Part shown: one piece after another, positions 37,826-46,135 of the stretch | Position numbering within the stretch: position 1 is the first letter of the stretch | How the letters are laid out: the number at the start of each line of letters is the position of its first letter | Assembly (NCBI GenBank): GCA_017983675.1 | Contig: JAGOAZ010000003.1 | Coordinates: forward strand, 98,719 to 162,718 | Source of the DNA: Fluviicola sp. | Lineage (GTDB): Bacteria > Bacteroidota > Bacteroidia > Flavobacteriales_D > Crocinitomicaceae | Length of the DNA: 64,000 bases | Reading direction: 5' to 3' | Notes under the pieces: generated by a model | Databases searched by the model: none | Told to the model about the DNA's origin: nothing | Seen by the model: the letters and a program-made list of their open reading frames with translations, nothing else | Position numbers and translations under genes: made by a program

Positions 37826-38239
37826 TTATGCAAGTGCGGACAATGCCAATAGTTTAATTTTATTAATCATACTCACCAATCCATTAGATCGAGTTGGTGA
37901 TAAATGTTCTTGTAAGCCGATTTCTTGTATGAAATGCAAATCACTTTTTGTGATGTCTTCTGGTTTTTCATTATCAAAAACTCGAATCAACAAACCGATA
38001 ATTCCTTTGGTGATAATCGCGTCTGAATCAGCTGTAAAACGAATACGGTCTCCAACAACAGCAGCATCTAACCAAACCTGACTTTGACAACCTTCAATGA
38101 GACGATCAGCGGTTTTCTTAGCTGGATCTATCAAAGGTAAATCTTTTCCCAAGTCAATTATATATTCATATTTTTCCATCCAATCGTCGAAGATGGCAAA
38201 ATCAGCGATGATTTCTGTTTGTTTTTCTTGAATCGTCAT
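37826..38239 (-). CDS. sufE: Cysteine desulfuration protein SufE
   Basis: A 137-residue sulfur acceptor that takes persulfide from SufS and passes it to the SufBCD scaffold. The acceptor cysteine is Cys51 in LIEGCQSQVWL, the same number as in the E. coli protein. The length is typical. The gene lies 2 bases from sufS and 3 from sufT, forming one transcript with them. Confidence 0.94.
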   Translation of the reverse strand: MTIQEKQTEIIADFAIFDDWMEKYEYIIDLGKDLPLIDPAKKTADRLIEGCQSQVWLDAAVVGDRIRFTADSDAIITKGIIGLLIRVFDNEKPEDITKSDLHFIQEIGLQEHLSPTRSNGLVSMINKIKLLALSALA

Positions 38240-38241
38240 AA

Positions 38242-39477
38242 TTACTTTAACATGGTAATACTTTTATCAACTGCAGCAATAAAAGTGTCAATTTCCTCTT
38301 TCGTATTGTAAAACGCAAACGAAGCACGTATTGTTCCCGGAATTTTGTAAAAATCCATTAATGGCTGCGTACAATGGTGACCAGTTCGAACAGCAATCCC
38401 TTGTTTATCGAGCAAAGTGCCAATATCAAACGGGTGAATTCCATTTACATGAAAGGAAACAACACTCGTTTTTTCTTTTGCCGTTCCAATAATGGTTACT
38501 TCCTCGAAAGTGGACAATAAGTCTTGTGCGTATTCGGCTAATTCGCGTTCGTATTTTTCAATTTCTTTCAAATCGAATTGCTGAAAATAATCGAGTGCTT
38601 TTCCCAAACAAATTCCTCCAGCAATGTGAGGTGTTCCAGCTTCAAACTTGAATGGTAATTCGTTATATGTCGTTTTTTCAAAAGTTACTTTTGCGATCAT
38701 ATCTCCACCACCTTGGTAAGGAGGCATTTCATCTAATAACGCTTCTTTACCGTACAAGACACCAATTCCGGTAGGACCGAAAACTTTGTGTCCAGAGAAC
38801 ACAAAAAAGTCACAATTCAGCGCTTGGACATCGATACGCGTATGTTGAATACTTTGTGCACCATCAATCAATACTTTTGCTCCAAAATGATGCGCTTTTT
38901 GAATGATGGTATCGATTGGATTGATTGTTCCTAACGTATTTGAAATGTGTGTGACTGCAACCAATTTCGTTTTTGATGAAAGCATGTTTTCATAAGCTTC
39001 CATGTCCAATTCTCCTTTTCGGTTTATTGGAATAACTTTTAAAATTGTTTTTTTTCGTTCACACAACAATTGCCAAGGAACAATATTCGAGTGATGCTCC
39101 ATGGCAGAAATGATAATTTCATCGCCTGCACTTAACAATTCACCAAATGATGAAGCAACCAAATTGATTCCGTCGGTTGTACCTTTTGTAAAGATGATTT
39201 CTTCCCGCTTAGCAGCGTTCAAATATGTTTGTATCGATTTTCGTGCAGCTTCAAACTCAGTTGTCGCTTTTTGACTTAAATGGTGAACACCTCTGTGGAT
39301 GTTCGCATTGTCTTTGCTGTAATATTGATTGATCGCATCCAACACATATTGCGGTTTTTGCGATGTAGCTCCGTTGTCGAAATAAATCAGGTTTTTCCCA
39401 TATACTTGTTGACGTAACGCTGGAAAATCTTGTCGAATTTCACGCACACTGAATTTTCTTTTCACCAAATTTTCCAT
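38242..39477 (-). CDS. sufS: Cysteine desulfurase SufS
   Basis: A 411-residue PLP enzyme that mobilises sulfur from cysteine for Fe-S assembly. The cofactor lysine is in FSGHKVFGPTGIG and the catalytic cysteine in RTGHHCTQPLMDF; YFDNGATSQKP near the start and HHSNIVPW are also typical of group II desulfurases. The frame extends to 39552, but this would cross the -7 box at 39482-39489; MENLVKRKFSVREIR from 39477 is the natural start. It probably once followed sufD directly and is now about 4.6 kb away. Confidence 0.95.
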   Translation of the reverse strand: MENLVKRKFSVREIRQDFPALRQQVYGKNLIYFDNGATSQKPQYVLDAINQYYSKDNANIHRGVHHLSQKATTEFEAARKSIQTYLNAAKREEIIFTKGTTDGINLVASSFGELLSAGDEIIISAMEHHSNIVPWQLLCERKKTILKVIPINRKGELDMEAYENMLSSKTKLVAVTHISNTLGTINPIDTIIQKAHHFGAKVLIDGAQSIQHTRIDVQALNCDFFVFSGHKVFGPTGIGVLYGKEALLDEMPPYQGGGDMIAKVTFEKTTYNELPFKFEAGTPHIAGGICLGKALDYFQQFDLKEIEKYERELAEYAQDLLSTFEEVTIIGTAKEKTSVVSFHVNGIHPFDIGTLLDKQGIAVRTGHHCTQPLMDFYKIPGTIRASFAFYNTKEEIDTFIAAVDKSITMLK

Positions 39478-39481
39478 ACGA

Positions 39482-39489
39482 CAAAGATA
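39482..39489 (-). promoter_or_regulatory. -7 box for sufS-sufE-sufT
   Basis: TATCTTTG on the minus strand is an exact TAnnTTTG, only 4 bases before the ATG at 39477, implying a very short leader. No inverted repeat like that of the sufA promoter is seen here, so the two SUF transcripts may not share one regulator. Confidence 0.6.
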
Positions 39490-39532
39490 GGAAAATTGCT
39501 TATTTATATCTTTTCTAAATAGCTTTTTTTTG

Positions 39533-39540
39533 TAAATTTG
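39533..39540 (+). promoter_or_regulatory. -7 box for the small lipoprotein gene
   Basis: TAAATTTG is an exact TAnnTTTG match, 20 bases before the ATG at 39561. It is divergent from the sufS promoter in the same 83-base gap. Confidence 0.55.
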
Positions 39541-39560
39541 TGAAACTAACAATTGAAACG

Positions 39561-39995
39561 ATGAAGTATATTTTTTTAGTAATGACTGTTTTTCTTTTTT
39601 TAAACACGGGTTGTAAGAAAAAGCAGGTGAAAAAGATTGAAAAGTATGTTGTTGAAGGGAACTGGAAAGTGACTTATTTCTTGCACGATGGCGTCAATGA
39701 AACAAGTGATTATAACCAGGATTCTTATCATTTTATGTCTGATGGAACAGTACATATTTATCCGCCTATTATTCAAGTTTTGTTTACTGGATCATGGTCA
39801 TGTGCGAAAGAAACGGATAGTAGTGACGATGATTTATCAGACGATAATCACGTTGAATTCAATTTAGTGTTGCCAACTCCATACGATGAATTATCGGATG
39901 ATTGGGAAGTTGAAAGTTATAGTGAGAATAAAATTGAACTAAAGGACAAAAGTAGCGACGGTTCTGTTGATTATTTAACCATTGAAAAAATATAA
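39561..39995 (+). CDS. Small lipoprotein of unknown function (lipocalin-like)
   Basis: A 144-residue lipoprotein with lipobox LNTGC (Cys18) in MKYIFLVMTVFLFLNTGCKK. The mature part begins with a WKVTYFLHDG strand, has FMSDGTVHI, and an acidic SSDDDLSDDNHVEFN loop that may bind cations, and ends with repeated strands, a pattern like lipocalin-type DUF lipoproteins of Bacteroidota. A frame starts at 39540, but that is inside the -7 box; the ATG at 39561 is chosen. It ends at a clear terminator. Not recognised as a named family. Confidence 0.65.
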   Translation: MKYIFLVMTVFLFLNTGCKKKQVKKIEKYVVEGNWKVTYFLHDGVNETSDYNQDSYHFMSDGTVHIYPPIIQVLFTGSWSCAKETDSSDDDLSDDNHVEFNLVLPTPYDELSDDWEVESYSENKIELKDKSSDGSVDYLTIEKI

Positions 39996-40013
39996 TAACT
40001 GTTCACAGTTTCT

Positions 40014-40043
40014 AAAGCGTCTCTCGGGACGCTTTATTTTTTT
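40014..40043 (+). terminator. Rho-independent terminator of the small lipoprotein gene
   Basis: AAAGCGTC (40014-40021) and GACGCTTT (40028-40035) form a perfect 8-base stem with a 6-base loop, followed by a run of T. It overlaps the stop codon of the convergent tlyA gene by two bases. On the other strand no U-tract follows. Confidence 0.85.
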
Positions 40044-40765
40044 CGTGCAAATAATAAAAACTCCTTGTTACCGTCTCCACCAACAATGGGCGAGTCAATT
40101 ACTGCAACAACGTCGAAGTTAGAGGCGATTGCTGCGTTTTTTATGCGTTCAATCACACTTGGATAATTACTAGCCGATTTGACAATTCCTTGTTTGTTCA
40201 GTAGCTTTTTTTCTAATTCAAATTGGGGCTTTATCAAGGCTACAAGTACTCCGTCGGTTGCGATAAATGAACTCGTGAACGGCAAGACTTTTTCGAGTGA
40301 AATGAACGAAACATCAATGACAATGCCATCAACTTTTGAAGGAACATGAGCAGTTGTCAATTCACGAATGTGCGTTTTTTCAATATTGACAACGCGTTTG
40401 TCTGCCGCAATGCGTTCGTGTAATTGTCCGTGACCAACATCCACACAATATACTTGTGCAGCATTGTTTTTCAATAACACTTCCGTAAAACCACCGGTGG
40501 ATGCACCTAAGTCAATAAACGTTTTGCCTTCAACTGAAATCTCAAACTGTTCGATTGCTTTTATCAGTTTCAACGCACCTCTTGAAACCCACGCTAATTC
40601 TTCGTTGAGTAAGACAATTTTGGCATCTGTTGGTATTTTTTTTCCTGGTTTTTCCACGCTAACTCCGTTTACAAGTACATCACCATTTTTAATCAATTCT
40701 TCACCGCGTGTGCGCGAACTGACCAATCCTCTTTCCACCAATAGTTTATCCAAACGTTCTTCCAT
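40034..40765 (-). CDS. tlyA: TlyA-family rRNA methyltransferase (hemolysin A-like)
   Basis: A 243-residue protein with an N-terminal S4 RNA-binding domain (RLDKLLVERGLVSSRTRGEE) and an FtsJ-type methyltransferase fold. The SAM motif is FIDLGASTGGFTEVLL; DVSFISLEKVLPF and ALIKPQFELEK follow, and NKEFLLFARKK closes the protein. TlyA methylates cytidine ribose in 16S and/or 23S rRNA; a pore-forming role is not supported by sequence. The start lies close to TAATTTCG on the minus strand (40777-40770), one base off the -7 consensus. It is one of the unrelated genes now separating sufS from sufD. Confidence 0.9.
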   Translation of the reverse strand: MEERLDKLLVERGLVSSRTRGEELIKNGDVLVNGVSVEKPGKKIPTDAKIVLLNEELAWVSRGALKLIKAIEQFEISVEGKTFIDLGASTGGFTEVLLKNNAAQVYCVDVGHGQLHERIAADKRVVNIEKTHIRELTTAHVPSKVDGIVIDVSFISLEKVLPFTSSFIATDGVLVALIKPQFELEKKLLNKQGIVKSASNYPSVIERIKNAAIASNFDVVAVIDSPIVGGDGNKEFLLFARKK

Positions 40766-40867
40766 GTTGCGAAATTAGTGATTCTTTCACGATTCTACTG
40801 CTTACGTAGAATTTCTTATTTTTTTCATTTTTTCCTGATCGACAACTAGAAGTCAAACGTAATCGGC

Positions 40868-40875
40868 TAAATTTG
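40868..40875 (+). promoter_or_regulatory. -7 box for the thioredoxin-like gene
   Basis: TAAATTTG, an exact TAnnTTTG match, lies 33 bases upstream of the ATG at 40909 and inside the longer open frame from 40873, which argues for the shorter protein. Confidence 0.55.
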
Positions 40876-40908
40876 TTTGTTATACATACCAAACACAACT
40901 TACAAATT

Positions 40909-42084
40909 ATGAAGTTATTTTTTCTCTTTTTTATTGGTTTTTTCACCTTAACAGTTACAGCTCAAAATAAGATCAATTTTATTGATAGTACTTATGAGCA
41001 TGCTTTGAATGTAGCGCGTTTATCCAATAAACCTTTGTTTGTGCTTTTGTATGACAACGACTGTTCTCACTGTGAAAACATGCGTAAAAATGTCTTATCT
41101 CAAAACAATGTGATCGATTTTATAAACACGAATTTTGTTAGTTTTCAACTCGATGGAATGAGTGAAGCTGGTCGCGTTTTTTCAATGAATAATCAAGTGG
41201 GTTCTTTTCCGACTTTTCTTTTCAAAGACAGTGCAGAAGTGAATATTATCAATTTCACAGGAGAAATGCCAGCAAGTGAATTTATTGACGAAGCAACAAA
41301 TGCATTAATCCCAACAAAACATCATGCATACTTACGCGAACAATTTTTAAAAGACACAACAAATGGTGTTTATTGTTTGGCTTATTTGAACGCGATCAAG
41401 CGTAGCAATCAAAAAGGTGAAATGGATGCTGTTGCCAAAAAATATTTAGTTACTCAGTCAGACGAACAATTATTATCTGTTTTGAATTGGAAAGTCATGG
41501 CACTTGGAGTCAATGAAATTCAATCGCGTGAGTTCGCATTTATCATTGCGCACAAAAACGAATTTATCCAACTTACTTCGGCTAAGCGATTTGAAATTAA
41601 AGCTAAAAACATTGCTCAAAAAGGTATGAAATATGCCGTCGATTTCAATACTCCAGAAGCATTTGCTAAAAACAGGGAATTGGTGCAACGTATCGGATTG
41701 CGTGCAACAGACAGTATTTTATTCGTACACGAACTCATGTATTACGAAAAAAATGCGCTTTGGAAAGAGTATAAAGCGACCGTTGATAAAGGTGTGACCA
41801 ATTTTGCGTGGAATACGCCCAAGTTATTAAACGAAATCGGTTCCAACTATTACAAACACTTAGCAACAAAGGCAAATTTAACCAACGCAATATCGTACGT
41901 TAAACGTTCGAACGAATTGGGAAATACCTACAATTCAAATTATTTGATTGCTAAATTGTATAAGAAAAACAATGATTTGGCAAATGCCAAGATTTATGCA
42001 AAACGTGCTTTCGCTGTGGCAGAGGAGAAAAAAATTGACAAAACGGAGATTCTAAAATTATACAAAGAGTTGCAATTGAAATAA
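40909..42084 (+). CDS. Exported thioredoxin-fold protein with C-terminal helical repeats
   Basis: A 391-residue protein with a signal peptide (ending LTVTAQ, residue 19) and a thioredoxin-like domain. The redox pair is Cys52 and Cys55 in DNDCSHCENM, then VGSFPTFLF, the cis-proline loop. The remaining ~230 residues are helical with TPR-like periodicity near the end (AISYVKRSNELGN, ANAKIYAKRAFAVA). It could be a periplasmic disulfide or reductase partner; no substrate is suggested by neighbours. The stop region contains a strong hairpin that also served the original end of sufD (see findings). Confidence 0.8.
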   Translation: MKLFFLFFIGFFTLTVTAQNKINFIDSTYEHALNVARLSNKPLFVLLYDNDCSHCENMRKNVLSQNNVIDFINTNFVSFQLDGMSEAGRVFSMNNQVGSFPTFLFKDSAEVNIINFTGEMPASEFIDEATNALIPTKHHAYLREQFLKDTTNGVYCLAYLNAIKRSNQKGEMDAVAKKYLVTQSDEQLLSVLNWKVMALGVNEIQSREFAFIIAHKNEFIQLTSAKRFEIKAKNIAQKGMKYAVDFNTPEAFAKNRELVQRIGLRATDSILFVHELMYYEKNALWKEYKATVDKGVTNFAWNTPKLLNEIGSNYYKHLATKANLTNAISYVKRSNELGNTYNSNYLIAKLYKKNNDLANAKIYAKRAFAVAEEKKIDKTEILKLYKELQLK

Positions 42085-42101
42085 AGCAACTCTTTGCTTT
42101 T
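42064..42101 (+). terminator. Hairpin at the end of the thioredoxin-like gene
   Basis: AAAGAGTTGC (42064-42073) and GCAACTCTTT (42086-42095) are a perfect 10-base inverted repeat with a 12-base loop that contains the stop codon TAA, followed by GCTTTT. It overlaps the coding end. It may work for the convergent sufD transcript as well. Confidence 0.65.
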
Positions 42102-42112
42102 AGTAGTTTTGT

Positions 42113-42336
42113 TTATTCGAATGACCAGTTAAAGCGCTTGTTGATTTCAGTATGAATCCAAGCTACAACTGCTTCGTTTTCGATTTTTTCAAATACATCG
42201 TTGATGAAAGCCCCAACCATTAACTGACGCGCACTTGCTTCACTCAATCCGCGTGCGCGTAGGTAAAACACCGCTTCCTCGTCTAATTGTCCAGTAGTTG
42301 ATCCATGCGAACATTTTACGTCGTCAGCATAGATTT
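42113..42336 (-). pseudogene. sufD: Fragment of sufD: last 70 codons with own stop
   Basis: On the minus strand this reads the SufD C-terminus from IYADDVKC to NKRFNW, then SFE and stop TAA (42115-42113). Just upstream an in-frame TAA (42336-42334) and no start codon follow, so it cannot be expressed alone. It matches the live sufD end (44304-44093) at 202 of 212 bases, and all ten differences are synonymous. The last residues differ: SFE here, EL in the live copy. It is probably the original 3' end of sufD, displaced when 42337-44092 arrived. It lies next to the terminator of the convergent gene, as an original gene end would. Confidence 0.9.
42125..42336. repeat. Left direct repeat (212 bp, sufD 3' end)
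   Basis: Same orientation as the copy at 44093-44304. The left edge is where the reading ends diverge; the right edge is after the shared AGATTT. Confidence 0.95.
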
Positions 42337-42381
42337 ATCCATATTGTATAGTCTGAAATTTGGAAATGATAAATGTATTTT

Positions 42382-42389
42382 TATTTTTG
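42382..42389 (+). promoter_or_regulatory. -7 box for the inserted two-gene operon
   Basis: TATTTTTG is an exact TAnnTTTG, 93 bases before the ATG at 42483, in the AT-rich leader of the inserted segment. In such AT-rich DNA chance matches are frequent, so confidence is modest. Confidence 0.4.
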
Positions 42390-42482
42390 TTAAACTTTTT
42401 TTAATTGAAAAAAGATTTTACTACTGTCAATATTGGTGATTTTTTGTGTTTATAATTCAAATTTCACCTTAACTTTTAACCC

Positions 42483-43229
42483 ATGCCATTAAAAACAATT
42501 GTAATTTTTTCATTTTTGTTGATAGATTGTATCGTTTTTTCACAAACTATTGCATTTAATAGTGGTGTACTAAAGTCATTAATTAATGATTATTCACAAG
42601 CTAGTAATGAAATGCTTTATAAAGAAAAGGATGTTTTTTTTGATGTCAGATATATACAATTAAAAAAAGATAAAAAAAGAAGTTATTTCTGTTTTGGCTT
42701 GAATAATAGATCTGATAATTATTCTATTGTTGTTTATAACAAGCCAATTGTTTTATACCCTAAAACAACGATAAATTATACGAATCGATTAACAACAATT
42801 TATGGAGGACTGCGTTGGCAGTTCCCTATTTTTAAGTCGAAATTTTGGTTTGGAAACGAGTTGGATTTTGGTGTAAATTGGTATAGAATTGAAAACAAGC
42901 AATATTTACACCCACATGATAACGAATACACACAAACAGGAACAGGGCCTTATTTTTTAGAAGTTATTCATAAGTCTCACTTAAAGATGAACATCCGTTA
43001 TGAATTAATGCTAGGCTATCAAATTAATACAAAATTATCAGTTAACTTTAATTGCTCTCTTCAATTACCACCAACAGAAACAAACTACAAGATTACTACT
43101 AATACATCATTGTATGGGGATTACTTTGAAAACTTTTTTACATCATCCGATTATTTTCCTGTAAAAACAAATATTAATATGAATTATCAAATAGGACTCG
43201 GCTTTCATTATAATTTTTTAAAAAAATGA
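42483..43229 (+). CDS. Putative outer-membrane barrel protein of the inserted pair (first)
   Basis: A 248-residue exported protein: signal peptide ending IVFSQ (residue 21), then many tyrosine- and asparagine-rich strands (YIQLKKDKKRSYFCFGLNNR, YGGLRWQFPIFKSKFWFGNE, MNYQIGLGFHYNFLKK). The end aromatic is a typical barrel closing. I do not recognise a named family. It is strongly AT-rich and lies in the segment flanked by sufD repeats. It overlaps the second gene by ATGA, so the two are coupled. A surface role that varies between strains is possible, but this is inference. Confidence 0.7.
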   Translation: MPLKTIVIFSFLLIDCIVFSQTIAFNSGVLKSLINDYSQASNEMLYKEKDVFFDVRYIQLKKDKKRSYFCFGLNNRSDNYSIVVYNKPIVLYPKTTINYTNRLTTIYGGLRWQFPIFKSKFWFGNELDFGVNWYRIENKQYLHPHDNEYTQTGTGPYFLEVIHKSHLKMNIRYELMLGYQINTKLSVNFNCSLQLPPTETNYKITTNTSLYGDYFENFFTSSDYFPVKTNINMNYQIGLGFHYNFLKK

Positions 43230-44044
43230 AGAATTTAATCGTAATCATTTTCAGCTTTTTGAATGTAATAGTGTTTTCGCAACAAAATGTTTTTTCTATT
43301 AGCTATTCTAATCAAATCGGAATAAACCAATTCAATAGTATTCAGAATGATTATCACAATAACGACAAAATATTTTCAGGATATAGCTTTAAAAACATAG
43401 GTTTTTCTTTCGATAGACAAATCAATAAAAAGAATAAACTATGGTTAAATTTTTCAATGAATATTTTTGAAGAAGCATATAAATTTGACTATTATTATTT
43501 GTTTTCCAAACCTAGTCAAGATCCATTTAATTATTTGACAGAGGAAGATTTTAATAATTTACCAAAAAGACAAAAAAGCAGTTCATATTTACAAATGATT
43601 GATTTTGAATTGAGCATTAAAAAAACAGTTAAAACCAGTTTATGGAACTTAGAAGTCCAACCTGAAATAGGACTTTTCACAAAATCGGATTTTGGTTTAT
43701 ATGATGGTTTTCGATACTATTCACTTATAATGAAAGAACCATACTATTATGCAAATGGAACAGAATTCATTACAAATACTCCAAGTAATAACAACAAAGT
43801 GTTTTTGTTTTGCTCCTTAAACATAAATAAAATCCTTTTCAATAAACTTCAACTTGGTTTAGATGTTAGTTATCTGCCTCGCATTAAATTGGATTATAAT
43901 GTAAGGTTGACTACTAATATCTCAGGTTTTGATTCAAATGGCAATCAAATAGTGCTGTATTTTAATGAAATCAATGATTTCACAAAAGCACAACTTGTAT
44001 ATGACTTATTTCGTTTTGGATTATCTGTAGGTTATAAGTTTTAA
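43226..44044 (+). CDS. Putative outer-membrane barrel protein of the inserted pair (second)
   Basis: A 272-residue exported protein with signal peptide ending VIVFSQ (residue 19), then barrel-like strands such as IGFSFDRQINKKNKLWLNFS, LEVQPEIGLFTKSDFGLYDG and FRFGLSVGYKF at the end, whose final aromatic suits an outer-membrane protein. Its overall plan is like the first gene's, but the two are not obviously alike in sequence. It overlaps that gene by 4 bases and ends 2 bases before the terminator region. Family not recognised. Confidence 0.7.
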   Translation: MKNLIVIIFSFLNVIVFSQQNVFSISYSNQIGINQFNSIQNDYHNNDKIFSGYSFKNIGFSFDRQINKKNKLWLNFSMNIFEEAYKFDYYYLFSKPSQDPFNYLTEEDFNNLPKRQKSSSYLQMIDFELSIKKTVKTSLWNLEVQPEIGLFTKSDFGLYDGFRYYSLIMKEPYYYANGTEFITNTPSNNNKVFLFCSLNINKILFNKLQLGLDVSYLPRIKLDYNVRLTTNISGFDSNGNQIVLYFNEINDFTKAQLVYDLFRFGLSVGYKF

Positions 44045-44048
44045 TCAA

Positions 44049-44081
44049 AAAAAATCCGATAAAAAACTTATCGGATTTTTT
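44049..44081. terminator. Bidirectional terminator between inserted gene and sufD
   Basis: A 14-base perfect stem (44049-44062 with 44068-44081), core ATCCGATAA/TTATCGGAT, loop of 5, with A-run on the left and T-run on the right. It suits both the second inserted gene and the convergent sufD. Confidence 0.9.
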
Positions 44082-44083
44082 AC

Positions 44084-45355
44084 TTATAATTCCCAGTTAA
44101 ATCGCTTGTTGATTTCAGTATGAATCCAAGCTACAACTGCTTCGTTTTCGATTTTTTCAAATACATCGTTGATGAAAGCCCCAACCATTAACTGACGTGC
44201 GCTTGCTTCGCTCAATCCGCGGGCACGTAAGTAAAACACCGCTTCTTCGTCCAATTGTCCGGTAGTTGATCCATGCGAACATTTTACGTCGTCAGCATAG
44301 ATTTCTAGTTCTGGCTTGCTGTTTACGCTTGCATCCAAACTCATCAAGACATTTCCGTTTGATTGAAAAGCGTTTATTTTTTGTGCATCTTTTCGGACAA
44401 ATACTTTTCCGTTAAAAACTGCTGTTGCTTTTCCATCAATAACACCTTTGTACAACTCGTTTGAATTGCAATGTGCTACCATGTGGTCTACAACGGTGTG
44501 ATTATCGACGTGTTGATTGCCAGTTAAAATATATGCACCATTCAAATTGGTTTCACAATTCACGCCATTCACAAAGCAATTCAAATTATTACGCACCCAA
44601 CCACCGTTTAATGTAATGGTGTTAATTGTAAAAACAGAATCTTTCTGTTGGTTGATAAATTCAGTTGCGTGATGAAAGGCATGTTCGTTTTCGTTTTGCA
44701 ATTTATCAATTGTCAAACGTGCATTTTCACCCACATAAACTTGGTTAATGATATTCGAGAACGCATTTTCCCCACTGTCTGTTGTGTTGTGTTGCATGAT
44801 GTTTAATTCAGCAAACTTCTCCAAGTGAATGATGTGGCGTAAATTGACCAACACATGATTTCCGGTTGTAATGTGCGTAATCGCTATTGTCGGTGCAATT
44901 TGCATGCGAGCGCTTACATGGATATAAACACCATCTGTTGCATATGCCGTATTAATTGCACTAAACACATCTGTTTTTTGGGAGTCAATTTCACCCAACA
45001 CATTTCGTTCTGCTTCGTCCATTTGGGACAATGGAATCACTTTCATTCCGGCAGGGAAAGTGCCAGCTGAACGAGTTGCATCAAAATGTCCATTGACAAA
45101 AACTAAAGCGATTGCTTCCTTGTCAATTGGCGTTAATTCAGTAATAGGTGCAATATTTGCAATCTGTAGTGAATTGTTTTTGATTTTTGTTACACGCGTA
45201 TATTTCCATGCTTCAGTTCGTGTTGTCGGAAACGCATTTTCAGACAAAAATGTCAGTGCGTTTGCACGAAGTGCTTCGTTCAACACAAAATCTCCGTCTA
45301 GTTTCCAATCAACTGATTGAGCGAAACTTTGTTCGATTACAGCTTGCTCTTTCAT
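44084..45355 (-). CDS. sufD: Fe-S cluster assembly protein SufD
   Basis: A 423-residue scaffold partner of SufB and SufC. The N-terminal part contains the family RTEAWKYTRVTK and the C-terminal right-handed beta-helix ends in DDVKCSHGSTTGQLDEEAVFYL RAR-type sequence, then the tail FNWEL. The 3' 212 bases are one arm of the direct repeat, with the second copy at 42125-42336. The stop is followed by a strong bidirectional terminator that belongs to the imported segment. Its ATG overlaps the stop of sufC by one base (TAATG). Confidence 0.95.
   Translation of the reverse strand: MKEQAVIEQSFAQSVDWKLDGDFVLNEALRANALTFLSENAFPTTRTEAWKYTRVTKIKNNSLQIANIAPITELTPIDKEAIALVFVNGHFDATRSAGTFPAGMKVIPLSQMDEAERNVLGEIDSQKTDVFSAINTAYATDGVYIHVSARMQIAPTIAITHITTGNHVLVNLRHIIHLEKFAELNIMQHNTTDSGENAFSNIINQVYVGENARLTIDKLQNENEHAFHHATEFINQQKDSVFTINTITLNGGWVRNNLNCFVNGVNCETNLNGAYILTGNQHVDNHTVVDHMVAHCNSNELYKGVIDGKATAVFNGKVFVRKDAQKINAFQSNGNVLMSLDASVNSKPELEIYADDVKCSHGSTTGQLDEEAVFYLRARGLSEASARQLMVGAFINDVFEKIENEAVVAWIHTEINKRFNWEL
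44093..44304. repeat. Right direct repeat (212 bp, sufD 3' end)
   Basis: The functional copy of the repeat, in frame with the rest of sufD. It matches 42125-42336 at 202 of 212 positions without gaps. Confidence 0.95.
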
Positions 45356-46107
45356 TATTCTGCAAATTCAGCTTTGATCCAGTCGTACCCTTTTTCTTCT
45401 AATTCCAAAGCCAATTCTTTCGGACCAGATTTTACAATGCGACCATTATACAAAACGTGTACAAAATCAGGTACAATGTAATCCAACAAACGTTGGTAGT
45501 GCGTGATGACAATACTTGCGTTGTTTGGCGTTTTTAATTTGTTGACACCATTTGCAACAATGCGCAACGCATCGATGTCCAAACCTGAATCCGTTTCATC
45601 AAGAATCGCTAATTTCGGTTCCAACATGGCCATTTGGAATATTTCATTTCTTTTTTTCTCACCTCCAGAAAAGCCTTCGTTTACTGAACGAGAAGCTAAT
45701 TTTGCGTCTAATTCAACCAAAGCAGATTTTTCTTTGACCAAAGCCATGAATTCTTTCGCTGATATCGGATCTTCTTTTTTGTACGCACGAATTTCATTCA
45801 TAGCTGTACGCAAAAAGTTGATGTTGGACACACCTGGAATTTCAATTGGGTATTGAAATGCTAAAAACAAGCCTTCACGTGCTCTGTCTTCCGTTGACAT
45901 ATCTAATAAATCAACACCGTCAAAAGTTACTTCTCCAGCTGTGATTTCGTATTCTTCTCTTCCTGCAAGGACACTCGCTAAGGTACTTTTTCCAGCACCA
46001 TTTGGCCCCATGATTGCATGAACTTCTCCAGCTTTCACTTCTAAGTTTAAGCCTTTTAGAATTTCTTTTCCATCAATCGATGCGTGTAAGTTTTTTATTG
46101 ATATCAT
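45355..46107 (-). CDS. sufC: Fe-S cluster assembly ATPase SufC
   Basis: A 250-residue ABC-type ATPase of the SufBC2D scaffold. Walker A is GPNGAGKSTLAS, the Q-loop FQYP is in place, the signature is GFSGGEKKRNEI, Walker B is LAILDETDSGLD and the switch His is in VITHYQRLL. The GTG at 46110 is possible, but the adjacent ATG at 46107 is preferred. It lies 28 bases after sufB and overlaps sufD by one base. Confidence 0.96.
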   Translation of the reverse strand: MISIKNLHASIDGKEILKGLNLEVKAGEVHAIMGPNGAGKSTLASVLAGREEYEITAGEVTFDGVDLLDMSTEDRAREGLFLAFQYPIEIPGVSNINFLRTAMNEIRAYKKEDPISAKEFMALVKEKSALVELDAKLASRSVNEGFSGGEKKRNEIFQMAMLEPKLAILDETDSGLDIDALRIVANGVNKLKTPNNASIVITHYQRLLDYIVPDFVHVLYNGRIVKSGPKELALELEEKGYDWIKAEFAE

Positions 46108-46135
46108 CACTTAATTTTTCTTTCGTATTTACTGA

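Larger units (their letters stand above)
42337..44092. other. Inserted AT-rich segment carrying two outer-membrane genes
   Basis: Lies between the two sufD repeats. It holds a 146-base leader, two plus-strand genes, a bidirectional terminator and the last few bases of the live sufD. G+C is low: 12 of 60 bases at 42661-42720, against 21 of 60 at 44101-44160 in sufD. No integrase, transposase or terminal inverted repeats were found. The 398 bases at 42085-42482 without an intact gene hold the hairpin, the sufD fragment and the promoter region described here. Confidence 0.75.

Noticed and set aside
42113..42336. sufD fragment as a separate expressed small gene
   Set aside because: No start codon is available and an in-frame stop lies at its upstream edge.
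42337..44092. Insertion as an IS element or integron cassette
   Set aside because: No transposase, integrase, terminal inverted repeats, short target duplication or attC-like site was found.
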